Source: an uncultured Bacteroidales bacterium (GTDB taxonomy: Bacteria; Bacteroidota; Bacteroidia; Bacteroidales; Tenuifilaceae). Taken from it: a stretch of 9,767 nt of DNA. Location of the stretch: positions 1 to 9,767 of the forward strand of contig CALGIR010000192.1 in the NCBI GenBank assembly GCA_937915475.1, read 5' to 3'. Every line of letters begins with the position of its first letter. Position 1 is the stretch's first letter. The translations under genes were made by a program, and so were the position numbers. Under the pieces are notes generated by a model. It ran no database searches, was not told the DNA's origin, and saw only the letters and a list, made by a program, of their open reading frames with translations. Positions 1 to 8,600 of the stretch are shown here, piece by piece.

Positions 1-599
1 TGGAGTTTGGAATTGATGTTGTACTCCATAGCATGACTAAATTCATTAACGGCCATGCCGATGTTGTTGCAGGAATGATAGTAACCCGAAATGAGGAACT
101 CTGTACTATTTTACACTCGGCCATGCTAAACATGGGGTGTAATATGGATCCACATCAGGCATACCTTGTGCTTCGTGGGGTAAAAACCCTTGCTATTAGA
201 GTTGAAAGAGCGCAACAAAATGCCATAAAAGTTGCCGAGTACCTCGAAAACCATCCCAAGGTTGAATGGGTTAAATACCCCGGGTTAAAATCGCATCCAC
301 AGTACGAACTTGCCCAAAAACAAATGGATGGCCCAGGCGCCATGATTAGCTTTGGGCTAAAGGGAGGTTATAACGCTGGCAAAACGCTAATGGACAATGT
401 TAAACTTGCCATGCTTGCCGTATCGCTGGGTGGTGTTGAAACCCTTATTCAGCACCCTGCCTCAATAACCCACTCGAACCTAAGTGCGGAGGCAAAAGAA
501 AAAGCTGACATCTCCCAAGGCTTAGTACGCTTTGCTGTTGGAATTGAGGATGTTGAGGATATTATAGAAGACCTGAATCAAGCATTGGCTATGATTTAG
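1..599 (+). CDS. Methionine gamma-lyase-type PLP enzyme, C-terminal half (5' partial)
   Basis: This is the C-terminal half of a trans-sulfuration (Cys/Met metabolism) PLP enzyme, a cytosolic homotetramer family of about 400 residues. The frame is open from base 3, so the ATG at 33 is internal and the gene begins before the window; about 198 codons are visible. The segment HSMTKFINGHAD carries the lysine that forms the Schiff base with PLP (codon 39-41). Further on, LGGVETLIQHPASITHS matches the conserved substrate-pocket segment, and SQGLVRFAVGIEDVEDII is the family's C-terminal signature. The QHPAS-THS form and the GAMISF...GG stretch favour methionine gamma-lyase (methionine to methanethiol, ammonia and 2-oxobutyrate). 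Cystathionine gamma-lyase, cystathionine gamma-synthase or O-acetylhomoserine sulfhydrylase cannot be excluded because the N-terminal half is missing. The gene converges on the minus-strand block and shares no obvious theme with it. The family assignment is firm; the substrate is less so. Confidence 0.9.
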   Translation, partial: EFGIDVVLHSMTKFINGHADVVAGMIVTRNEELCTILHSAMLNMGCNMDPHQAYLVLRGVKTLAIRVERAQQNAIKVAEYLENHPKVEWVKYPGLKSHPQYELAQKQMDGPGAMISFGLKGGYNAGKTLMDNVKLAMLAVSLGGVETLIQHPASITHSNLSAEAKEKADISQGLVRFAVGIEDVEDIIEDLNQALAMI

Positions 600-626
600 G
601 GGTACTTCTTTGCTTAAAAAACGATT

Positions 627-659
627 AAGGGAGAAAATGGGTAAACCAGCATCTCCCTT
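627..659 (+). terminator. Candidate hairpin terminator after the PLP enzyme gene
   Basis: A perfect 8-bp inverted repeat (aagggaga at 627-634, tctccctt at 652-659) lies 28 nt after the stop codon at 597-599. The 17-nt loop could form a small inner stem (tgg 638-640 with cca 646-648). Only a short T stretch follows (ttta), so termination strength is uncertain. Confidence 0.45.
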
Positions 660-713
660 TATCCGTTTCTGCTAAAATTGAAAATTCAATGTGCGTTTTG
701 TTTTCAGCACTTT

Positions 714-762
714 AATGCGAAAATCAATTCTCATTTAAAAGGAAGTTGTACAAATTCGCATT
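714..762. repeat. 8-bp inverted repeat in the convergent gap
   Basis: The arms aatgcgaa (714-721) and ttcgcatt (755-762) are perfect reverse complements separated by 33 nt. No T tract follows on either strand. The repeat sits in the gap between two convergent genes and has no assigned role; an 8-bp match with this spacing could be chance. Confidence 0.3.
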
Positions 763-792
763 TGGATAAAATCTTTAGAACGAAATGGCTAA

Positions 793-860
793 AAACCAGT
801 ACATTGCTGAATTAATGAGCTATCATCAGTTTTCGGAGCAATCCGACAATGTACTGGTTT
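793..860 (-). terminator. Branched inverted-repeat terminator after the propeller gene
   Basis: Perfect 14-bp arms (aaaccagtacattg at 793-806, caatgtactggttt at 847-860) enclose 40 nt. The element lies 11 nt past the stop codon of the minus-strand gene ending at 872. Read on the minus strand, the distal arm runs into five T residues (complement of 791-795), as in an intrinsic terminator. The enclosed stretch folds further: tcgga (833-837) and tccga (842-846) pair around a GCAA loop, a GNRA-type tetraloop on the plus strand, directly stacked on the outer stem. A weaker hairpin fits 807-829. The arm length and inner structure go beyond a minimal terminator. Confidence 0.65.
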
Positions 861-871
861 GAATGTGTTTG

Positions 872-2827
872 CTACTCTTTTACAATTTTTATTAGCTCAA
901 AAGTTTTACCACTCCAAAGCTTTATAAAGTATATGCCAGGAACAAAACTTGTTGTTGGTACATCAGTTTTCTCATTAAGATTACCGCTGAACACAACTTG
1001 ACCCCTTAAATTCAGAATCTCAAAGTTAGCATTGCCTCCTCCCCCCTCCATTTCTATTATTAAGTTGCTTGAACAAGGATTAGGGTAAACATGAATTTTG
1101 TTGTTCACGTATGGGACACTTACTGGATTAACAGTAAAAGGAATAGTAACAATATCTGTTTCGCCACTACTATACAAACCAGAAACACCTGCAATATGAT
1201 TACCCTCAACTAAATTGGTAAACAGATAATAGGTTGGAGTTACCCCTGTTGTAGCTAACTGGTTCCCAGGTGTAATATCGTCAAGGTAAACATTAAAACC
1301 TATTAGCGATTTTGATTCTTTACCAGAGGTTCCCTCGCCATTAGCATGATTCCATATAAAAGCAGCTTGCCCATGGGGCAATTCATCGAAACTAATTTGC
1401 AGGTCATACGGCAAACTCTTTAGCTCATTTAAAGTAATCGTTCCTAGGTCAACGTTTTCTCCGTCAATAATTACTTCTGAAACATAGGGCTGATATCCTG
1501 ATTTTGTAACTGTTAACGTGTAACTATCGTTATCTAAAACCGCAGGAAATAAGAAGTTACCATCAGTCAACGAGGTAACTTCATAGTTTTGGTTGCCTTC
1601 CAACTGTGCAACCGCTCCTGGTATGCCAAAGCCAGGATTATCGTCACCCTGCACTATACCCGAAACGGAATAAACAGCAGGAGGTAACATTTGACCATAG
1701 TACAGAACTGAATATGGCGAAGCCTCTCCCTCAGTCCAAATTACAGATATGTTGGATTTAACTTTGGAAGGAGTGTTTGGATGATTGGAATCGGCACTTG
1801 CCGTGTTGCTAATATTTGTTAGATTCGACCAGTTGCCAAGATTTTTATCAAATATTTTGTACACTGTTTCAAAATAAATTCCACCTACCTTTTCCGACCA
1901 GAATACGTAAAGGTTTCCTTGAGTATCGGTAGATATTGAAGGATACGAGGAGGCAACCTCTGAATTGCTGATATTTGTGAAATTACTTTCCCATGTACCG
2001 TTGGTGCATTTTTTATAGTAAATTTCCCTTGTTCCGGTCTGACTATCCTTCCACACCAAGTGAATATTACCCTGAATATCGGTTACAGCACAGGGATCCA
2101 TTGTAGCCGAACTTCCATTCCCAGTAGTATTGCTCAAATTGGTATAGTTTGAGTCCCAGCCCAATCCAACAGTAAACTTCCTATACAGTACCATTTTATC
2201 ATTTTCGATTGCTTCTCCCGAATCCTTCCAAAAAACATGAACATTGTTTGATAGATCGGTAGTAAGGGTTGGGTATTCGGATGCTCCGTAAGAGTTACTT
2301 ACATTCACAGCTGCTTGCCAGCCGTCAGCTTGAGTTCGCTTGCTGTACCATATTTCAGAATTGGGAGTAGATGAAAAACCTGCCCTTTGCCACACGCAAT
2401 GCAGATTGTTATCAGTATCTATTGCCAAAGCGGGTCTCGATACGGTGCTAATATCATCATGAGACACTAACTCGATTGCGCTCCACGCTGAATTTGAGTA
2501 TGACCGGTAAACAATTTCAACAGCACTAATCCCTCCTTTTTTATACACTAAATGAAGAGTATTATTCGAATCAACTACCAGAGATGGGTTCCTTCCGACT
2601 TCATCAACAAGAATGGGCGTAGACCATGTTGACCCGTTAGTTTCAGAAGAAGAATAATAAATACCATTATTGTAGTACACAAGGTGCAGCTTCCCGGAAT
2701 TATCCTCAACAATAAGCCTTGCATTATTGCGCTCTGTTGCAGTATTCTGTATACTTTGCCCTACAAAATTTTGGGCATTTACAATAAAGCTGAATGCAAG
2801 GAGAAATGAGAAAAGAATATATTTCAT
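872..2827 (-). CDS. Secreted seven-repeat beta-propeller protein with T9SS type A sorting domain
   Basis: This 651-residue exported protein is probably displayed on or released from the cell surface by the type IX secretion system. Residues 1-18 form a Sec signal peptide (hydrophobic core, cleavage likely after VNA). Residues about 20-380 hold seven repeats of roughly 50 residues. Most carry a D-x-x-G/N-N-L-H-L-V-W motif followed by an I-x-Y-x-x strand and a W-x-x-x-x-N-I-S-N segment, like BNR/sialidase-type propellers; the first and last are degenerate. Residues about 384-465 resemble a carboxypeptidase regulatory-like domain (VSGIVQGDDN to ITL), and about 470-568 an Fn3-like module. Residues about 580-651 are the sorting domain, with the VYPNP start and a GIYFIKL core. 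I see no catalytic residues for sialidase activity, so a binding or adhesion role is more likely, though this is inference. The ATG at 2827 is preceded by an A/T-rich leader and gives a correct signal peptide. It stands alone after a 630-bp gap. Confidence 0.88.
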   Translation of the reverse strand: MKYILFSFLLAFSFIVNAQNFVGQSIQNTATERNNARLIVEDNSGKLHLVYYNNGIYYSSSETNGSTWSTPILVDEVGRNPSLVVDSNNTLHLVYKKGGISAVEIVYRSYSNSAWSAIELVSHDDISTVSRPALAIDTDNNLHCVWQRAGFSSTPNSEIWYSKRTQADGWQAAVNVSNSYGASEYPTLTTDLSNNVHVFWKDSGEAIENDKMVLYRKFTVGLGWDSNYTNLSNTTGNGSSATMDPCAVTDIQGNIHLVWKDSQTGTREIYYKKCTNGTWESNFTNISNSEVASSYPSISTDTQGNLYVFWSEKVGGIYFETVYKIFDKNLGNWSNLTNISNTASADSNHPNTPSKVKSNISVIWTEGEASPYSVLYYGQMLPPAVYSVSGIVQGDDNPGFGIPGAVAQLEGNQNYEVTSLTDGNFLFPAVLDNDSYTLTVTKSGYQPYVSEVIIDGENVDLGTITLNELKSLPYDLQISFDELPHGQAAFIWNHANGEGTSGKESKSLIGFNVYLDDITPGNQLATTGVTPTYYLFTNLVEGNHIAGVSGLYSSGETDIVTIPFTVNPVSVPYVNNKIHVYPNPCSSNLIIEMEGGGGNANFEILNLRGQVVFSGNLNEKTDVPTTSFVPGIYFIKLWSGKTFELIKIVKE

Positions 2828-3457
2828 TTTAAAAAGTTTTTGAGTGTTTTAATACAATTCTTTCAATGAGTAAGGGCGATAATGATTCAAGGTAAATTTT
2901 ACGAATCAAATAGATTAAATCATGTTAATTAAATACAATTTAAATATCTGCCCTTAAGTAAACAGTTCTCTAATACAGATAGGCTGTTGGTCTAGCTGTA
3001 AAAGCTTTTGCGTTTATAAAGTATACTTAGCACACATTATTTATCTGAAATAAGCGAACTAATACTATAAGGAGTAAGCTGTAAATGAGAAAAACGTTAT
3101 ATAAAACGACAGATCCAGAATAGGTGATTTTCTAATCTGGCGTCATTCATCTAATCGCATCTATAATTCTGGGATAGGATTACTTGAAGCAAAATGCGAG
3201 TTTTTTTGAATTGTAACGTTATGTTGTAGTATGGTTTCACAATAGTTATTAACTAGCTATAAACCCAATAGATTGACAAAACTCCTTTTGTAGGTAATAA
3301 TTCCTTCTTCTAAAATTCAAAGATAATCATTTTTCTTATGCGATTTACTATATCATAATCATGGATATTACATACATGCTAAAACTACTAATCTTTGATA
3401 AGTGTTGTAGTTATACCCTGAGTTTAGGATTTGTTTATTAGCAGAACCTTTTCTTTA
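2828..3457. other. 630-bp AT-rich intergenic region, no convincing gene
   Basis: I find no credible coding region, tRNA or repeat family here. It must contain the 3' end of the lipoprotein transcript ending at 3458 and the promoter of the propeller gene starting at 2827, but I see no convincing Bacteroidota promoter (TTTG with TAnnTTTG). Local structure includes a 10-bp palindrome (aaaagctttt, 3000-3009) and a 9-bp stem with one A-A mismatch (3115-3123 with 3132-3140). A 12-codon open frame (3085-3123, +) follows an AAGGAG at 3069-3074. Its length is unusual beside the 79- and 101-bp gaps nearby, so it may hold a small RNA or a decayed gene. Confidence 0.5.
3383..3412 (-). terminator. Weak hairpin after the 346-residue lipoprotein gene
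   Basis: Arms aactac (3383-3388) and gtagtt (3407-3412) can form a 6-bp stem with an 18-nt loop, 45 nt past the stop codon at 3458-3460. On the minus strand the distal arm ends in four T residues. It is the best terminator candidate for this gene, but the stem is short and the loop large. Confidence 0.25.
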
Positions 3458-4498
3458 CTAAACTTTAAGTTTGCTTGCAAACTCAACTGTACCTATAGCA
3501 TCAATAATTACTGGAATTATTTTATTTTTATTTGCCTCATCCATTGTTTCTGCATCTAATTTAAGGTCAAGGTTGCCTTTAAAGAACATCCCATAGTCCC
3601 ATCCTTTTTCTAAATCGAAAAACTGATACCCTTTACCTTTTATTGTCAAATCACATTTGGTGTACCCCTGTTCAGGCACTATTACATCCCAACTAACCTT
3701 AATCGATAATTCAAGATTAATATTTGCAATATTTTTTTCAGTTTTTCCCAGCACTCTTTTGTTCGTAATATCCAAACTGATAAAACCTTTTGATTGGTCA
3801 GTTGAAATACTATCAACAGGCATGAAAATATGTAGGTCGCTATCCCATGTATGCCCCAATTTAATCTTCTCATTTGGGTAAGAAAATCCGCTTTTAAGGT
3901 ACGCTAACAATTGGTCTATGTAAGGATTTTCATCGGAAGTACTTAAATCAATCCCAAATATTTTCGGTAAATCCTGCCAGACACCGTTAGATGAAAGTTT
4001 TCTAAGTTGCTCGCCCCCCAAAAAGATTTTGACCATACTAGTAAAATCTTGCTCTAAGGGAAACTCTTGACCATTTGCCTTTAAGGCAAAACTATTTACT
4101 TCTGATTTTATGGCTATATCCGCAGAATTGTCAGTTTTGCTGCTTACTGTTTCACTCTTATTTTTTGTCAATTCCAACTCTAAATCTTTAACAATCCCAT
4201 TGGCAATCATATCCCTTATATCAGTAGATAGAAGATTGCTTTTAAAGGGTAATACCACATTTTTTGTTTGCGAAGTGTCTTTTCCATGAGGCAACAAAAC
4301 CTTATTAACATTTAACAGAATTTTGAGTTTTGTGCTGGATAGAAAATTCTTATCATTTTCGAATTTGTATTTTAAATCGACACCTTCATCTCTGTTTTGA
4401 CAGGCCTGTACACTTAATAAAACAGCAATTATAAAAAACATGTGTAACCATGTTTTTGTCAGGCATTTAAACTGTAATGTTGCATTTTTTGATTTCAT
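3458..4498 (-). CDS. Lipoprotein of unknown function, possibly DUF6263-like
   Basis: This 346-residue protein is predicted to be lipid-anchored. A basic N-terminal stretch of 19 residues is followed by a hydrophobic segment (M20-V30) and a lipobox SVQAC with Cys33 as the modified residue. The mature start CQNRDEG is polar and acidic, weakly like a surface-export signal. The rest has no further membrane segment and alternates short beta-like strands with lysine-rich turns. A motif near residues 205-216 (YPNEKIKLGHTW) resembles the P-x-x-x-V-x-x-G-D-x-W motif I associate with Bacteroidota proteins such as DUF6263; this is from memory and tentative. The final third (KCDLTIKGKGYQFFDLEKGW) fits a beta-rich barrel or clamp fold. 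The ATG at 4498 gives the complete signal peptide. The gene lies 36 nt after a strong terminator hairpin for the upstream gene, so it needs read-through or its own promoter; none is evident. No enzymatic role is proposed. Confidence 0.8.
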   Translation of the reverse strand: MKSKNATLQFKCLTKTWLHMFFIIAVLLSVQACQNRDEGVDLKYKFENDKNFLSSTKLKILLNVNKVLLPHGKDTSQTKNVVLPFKSNLLSTDIRDMIANGIVKDLELELTKNKSETVSSKTDNSADIAIKSEVNSFALKANGQEFPLEQDFTSMVKIFLGGEQLRKLSSNGVWQDLPKIFGIDLSTSDENPYIDQLLAYLKSGFSYPNEKIKLGHTWDSDLHIFMPVDSISTDQSKGFISLDITNKRVLGKTEKNIANINLELSIKVSWDVIVPEQGYTKCDLTIKGKGYQFFDLEKGWDYGMFFKGNLDLKLDAETMDEANKNKIIPVIIDAIGTVEFASKLKV

Positions 4499-4534
4499 AT
4501 TATATAATTAAAACTTAAAATTAGCAAACAATAA

Positions 4535-4567
4535 AGCACTTGCTAATTAAATTAATTAGCAAGTGCT
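4535..4567 (-). terminator. Strong rho-independent-type hairpin after the 339-residue lipoprotein gene
   Basis: A perfect 15-bp inverted repeat (agcacttgctaatta 4535-4549, taattagcaagtgct 4553-4567) has only three bases between the arms. It lies 32 nt past the stop codon at 4600-4602. On the minus strand the distal arm is followed by TTTATTGTTT, a T-rich tail; on the plus strand no T tract follows, so it is oriented for the minus-strand gene. It leaves just 36 nt before the next ATG at 4498. Confidence 0.75.
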
Positions 4568-4599
4568 ATTCTACTCAAATTTCAACATCAATTGCAGAA

Positions 4600-5619
4600 T
4601 TAGAAATTAATCCGCGAGAATGAATGTGATTTGTTATATACATTTCTGCTATAAAAATCTGTGTCGTTATCAAACCCTCTTAAAGAGAAATACACATCCC
4701 CCTTTAGGTAAGCAGTTCTATCAATATAGCGGCTACTTGCATTTAGGTAAAACTTATAGTATGGAGTAATGGTTAGGCGTGGGCCTAGTAAAGTGTACAA
4801 ATTGGCTGATACTTCGGCTTTTAAAGCAGGTTGAATTGTAAAATTCCCTTTCCAGCTGTAACTTGGGGAGTAAGAAGTATAGGTTGGAGAAGGATTTTCG
4901 CTTATGTTCGACCAACCTTTGTCTTTTACCCATTTAGAACCAATTTTTGTGGAGCTAACAATTTTGATTTTTTGCTTCATCCAGCAAGATGCGTTAGCGC
5001 TCATATAAACACTAGCATCAAGTTTTCCTCTTAGTGTAACCCAAGTAGGTAAAAACCCTCCTACAATAGAAAAAATAGTCTTACTGTCATCAATTAGGTT
5101 TTTATGGTAAGCGCCTGTTACTGATTTGGAGATTGTTATTTTGAAAGTAGGATCAAAAGTAACAGTATTCTTTATATAGGCTTGCGTATTCTGTAATACT
5201 CCACCTGACACGTCAGCACTCCAGTAAAATCTTGGCTTATAAGTAATTCCACCAGCGGTTATTTCCCCTTTTGCATAAGTATTGCTGTAAAGGGTGGTGC
5301 CTGATAAGCTTTTCGATAAGGTTATATCATAGGTAAATGAATGGGGTCCGTTGGGAAGTGCTTTTACTTGAATTACAGATTCTTCCTCGATTAACCTTTC
5401 TTGCTCTATCCTCAGTAAGTCTTCATCGGTACACGGGTTTTCAAGGGTAAATCCTCCGTCGGAAGGTGCTGTTAGGGCTAATGGTGGCGGCACATTAATT
5501 GCATCCTGAAGCTCATCAATGGGGCTGTTAAATTCAGGAGTCAATTCTTCTTTTTCACAGCTCATCAATGTCGCCAACAGAACGGACATTGATACAAGGA
5601 TAAAAAATTTATTTTTCAT
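4600..5619 (-). CDS. Surface lipoprotein of unknown function with acidic export motif
   Basis: This 339-residue protein starts with a lipoprotein signal peptide: a short basic end, a hydrophobic core (residues 5-18) and lipobox LMSC with Cys21. The mature N terminus CEKEE fits the lysine plus acidic surface-export signal known from Bacteroidota lipoproteins, so outer-leaflet exposure is likely. Residues 25-85 are proline- and acid-rich and look like a flexible linker. The remainder is rich in Ser, Thr, Tyr and Trp with alternating strands, consistent with an all-beta domain. A segment near 271-296 (LYTLLGPRLTITPYYKFYL) stands out: a G-P turn followed by strands with paired tyrosines. I do not recognise a named family. 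It starts 79 nt after the 1300-residue cargo gene with no terminator visible between them, so co-transcription is likely. A strong hairpin closes the unit downstream. The ATG at 5619 is the only start that yields an intact signal peptide. Confidence 0.82.
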   Translation of the reverse strand: MKNKFFILVSMSVLLATLMSCEKEELTPEFNSPIDELQDAINVPPPLALTAPSDGGFTLENPCTDEDLLRIEQERLIEEESVIQVKALPNGPHSFTYDITLSKSLSGTTLYSNTYAKGEITAGGITYKPRFYWSADVSGGVLQNTQAYIKNTVTFDPTFKITISKSVTGAYHKNLIDDSKTIFSIVGGFLPTWVTLRGKLDASVYMSANASCWMKQKIKIVSSTKIGSKWVKDKGWSNISENPSPTYTSYSPSYSWKGNFTIQPALKAEVSANLYTLLGPRLTITPYYKFYLNASSRYIDRTAYLKGDVYFSLRGFDNDTDFYSRNVYNKSHSFSRINF

Positions 5620-5698
5620 AATTGGTTAGGGTTGGTGAAATAAAAAAAGATTGATATTTGGTTTGTGAATTTTATTATTCCCTTTTTTAAAAACATTA

Positions 5699-8600
5699 TT
5701 ATAACATTATAATTTTAGAAGTCTTCGAATATCCATTGATAACAATTCTGCAAAAATAGATGCCATTCGTCATTCTTTCGTCGGCATTCCAAGCTACATT
5801 ATAGCTACCAGCAGCTTGTTTCTCATCCACTACTCTACTTATAGCCCTGCCAGTAAAATCGTAAATTTGAATTAATACGCTTCCTTCTTCCGGAACTGTA
5901 TAGCTAATATTCAAATCTGAGGTGAATGGATTTGGATAACAGCTCAACGTGATCTCAGTATCGGTTTTAATTTCAGTTTCAGTTTCACCATCTTCGTTGT
6001 CTAAAGCTGATTTTGTTGAATTGCTGTAAATTTTTACGCTTAAATCATCAAAATGAGCATGCGTTGAATTTGTACGTAATGAAATATAAGAACCAGAAGT
6101 TAAAGGTGAATCGTCTTTCCATGAAACAATAGGATTTGTGCTGCCATCACGGTAAGCATTTATTTGACCGGTTGCAGGGTCATAAATAACCTTGTATGTA
6201 TGGTTTTGACCAGCAGCAGAAGTACAACTTGCTTCTGTTCTTTTTATTAAAGCGTTTCCAATCGACTCATAAATTTGTAACATTGTGCCATTTTGAAATA
6301 CTAGATATGAATTTCCACGTCCTGCGCCGTTAGGAGCATCACACATAATATGCATACCTGCTGAAGTACTTGTAATGAAGTAAGTTTTCCATTCATAAAC
6401 TAACTTGCCATATTGAATTACAGGTACCGATGCTATTGTATTTGAATTTGATGTGCTGCTTTGGCTGTACTGATTGCTTTCTACTGCCCATGTACCGGAG
6501 CTTGCAACAAAATTATTTGCTACGCCATCGCTGAAATCTTCATAGTAGGTGTTTGGAACACTTTCAGCAGTTTTAAATGAAACTTGTGTTCCATAAGCAG
6601 TTCCTACGCTATTAGTAGCATAAGCTCTTACATAATAGGTTGTATTTGCGAAAAGTCCTGCAATACTACTGGTAAAACTTCCTATTCCGGCACCGTTACT
6701 TGTATTGTAATTTGCAGTGGTTGGATTTGTAGCTGTACTCCAGCAAACACCTCTGGCTGTTACAGAAGCACCTCCGTCAGATGTTATATTTCCGCCACTT
6801 GCTGCTGTGGTTTGTGTAACTGCTGTTGCGCTGGTTGTGGTAATTGTTGGAGCTATAGCAGAAGTTTTAAATGAAACTTGTGTTCCATAAGCAGTTCCTA
6901 CGCTATTAGTGGCGTAAGCTCTTACATAATAGGTTGTATTTGCTGTTAGCCCTGTAATACTACTGGTAAAACTTCCTGCTCCGGTACCGTTACTCGTTTT
7001 TGAGTTCGATGTGGTTGGATTTTTAGCTGTACTCCAGCAAACACCTCTGGCTGTTACAGAAGCACCTCCGTCAGATGTTATATTTCCGCCACTTGCTGCT
7101 GTGGTTTGTGTAACTGCTGTTGCGCTGGTTGTGGTAATTGTTGGAGCTATAGCAGAAGTTTTAAATGAAACTTGTGCTCCATAAGCAGTTCCATAGCTAT
7201 TAATAGCGTAAGCTCTTACATAATAGGTTGTTCCTGCTGTCAGTCCTGTAATACTACTGGTAAAACTTCCTGTTCCGGTATCGTTACTCGTTTTTGAGTT
7301 CGCTGTGGTTGGATTTGTAGTTGTACTCCAACAAACACCTCTGGCTGTTACTGCAGCACCTCCGTTATATGTTATATTTCCGCCACTTGTTGCTGTGTTG
7401 GGTGTAATTGCTGAAATAGCAGTTGTAGTAACAGTCGGAGGTGCATTTGTAAGCTTAGCTATTTCCGCTGAAGATAATGCCTTTTTATACAACCTTACTT
7501 CATCAATTATTCCAATAAAAGGATGTTCAAAAACGCCGGAATTGTTTTCCCATTTGCCAATATGCAAGTTGCCGGTTGGAACATATATTGCTGAAAATTC
7601 TGCACTTACACTTGTATTTTGAACGCCGCTGATATACAATTGCATTGTTGTTCCGTCAAATGTTCCAGCTACATGCCTCCAATTGCCATCATTAACCGGT
7701 ATTGTTGATGTCAACCATTTTGAGTTTGCAGATGTTCCATCTTTGCTTATCCCAAAGAGAACTTTTCCCTCTCTAATTTGTAAGCAATAGGCTCTTTGAT
7801 TTACACCTTCTCCATAGAGCCATCTTTCTAATATTACTGATTGGCTGGTTGTGGTTGTTTTTACCCATGCTGAAATAGTTACTGCATTTGTTATTGAATC
7901 TATACTTGTAGATGATGGTACATTAACATAATTATTAGTAAAATTTAAAGCACTGCCAATTTTACCAATTGCCCAGATTGGCGAGTTTATCAAAGTGCCC
8001 GTATTTATGTTTCCTGAGTTATCAGTTGCAATCGAGCCTGCATTTTCGTCAAATTTCCAGTAGGCTACGGGAGTTGTTCCTCCGCTTCCTGCTCCGTATT
8101 CATAAACCCCCATATCCCAAGCACTGCCTTGAGGTCTTGCAACTCCATCAAAATCATAAGCATAAGTTCCTGTTGTTCCTGCATTTATTGCCGGACTTCC
8201 TGCTTGTAAATGATAATCTGTAGAACTTACAAATAACGGGTCTGCACTAATGTTTCCGCTACCAGACAATGGATCAAACCCATTAAGGTGGAAGCATGTA
8301 TTATTAACAGTAAGATCGCCGGTGCCGTCATATGCTGTGCCTCCCCAAGGATAAGGTTTTACTCTATCATCATATTTCACATCAACATCGTAAACAATAC
8401 AATTTATAAAAGAATTATCGGTATTTGTTCCGGTATATCTCCCCAAATAATACATATTATGGAATGTGCAATTTTCAAATATCGTATTAGTTGTTCGATC
8501 AAAAGCGACACCAATGCTGTGTTCTACTCCGGTGCTTTTAAAAATGCAGTTAATAAAATGATTTCCGTCTTTTTTTTTCAGATCGTTACCTTCATTATAA

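Noticed and set aside
33..599. A short complete gene starting at the ATG at 33
   Set aside because: The frame is open upstream to base 3 with conserved family residues (FGIDVVLHS), and the ATG falls within the PLP-lysine motif, so the gene is truncated by the window edge.
3085..3123. A 12-codon plus-strand open frame with AAGGAG upstream, leader-peptide-like
   Set aside because: Bacteroidota rarely depend on Shine-Dalgarno motifs, the peptide has no attenuator-type codon bias, and no plus-strand gene follows it.
5620..5698. Possible terminator between the cargo gene and the 339-residue lipoprotein gene, from its T and A runs
   Set aside because: There are homopolymer runs but no stem of useful length before them, so I treat the gap as read-through.
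6584..6874. A plus-strand open frame antisense to the Fn3 repeats, rich in Cys and Ser
   Set aside because: It is the mirror of the repetitive Thr/Ala-rich coding strand. It spans a repeat unit, and its composition is explained by the opposite frame.
6571..7444. CRISPR-like or mobile repeat array
   Set aside because: The 294-bp units are in frame, encode Fn3-like domains and lie inside a single gene with no spacers.
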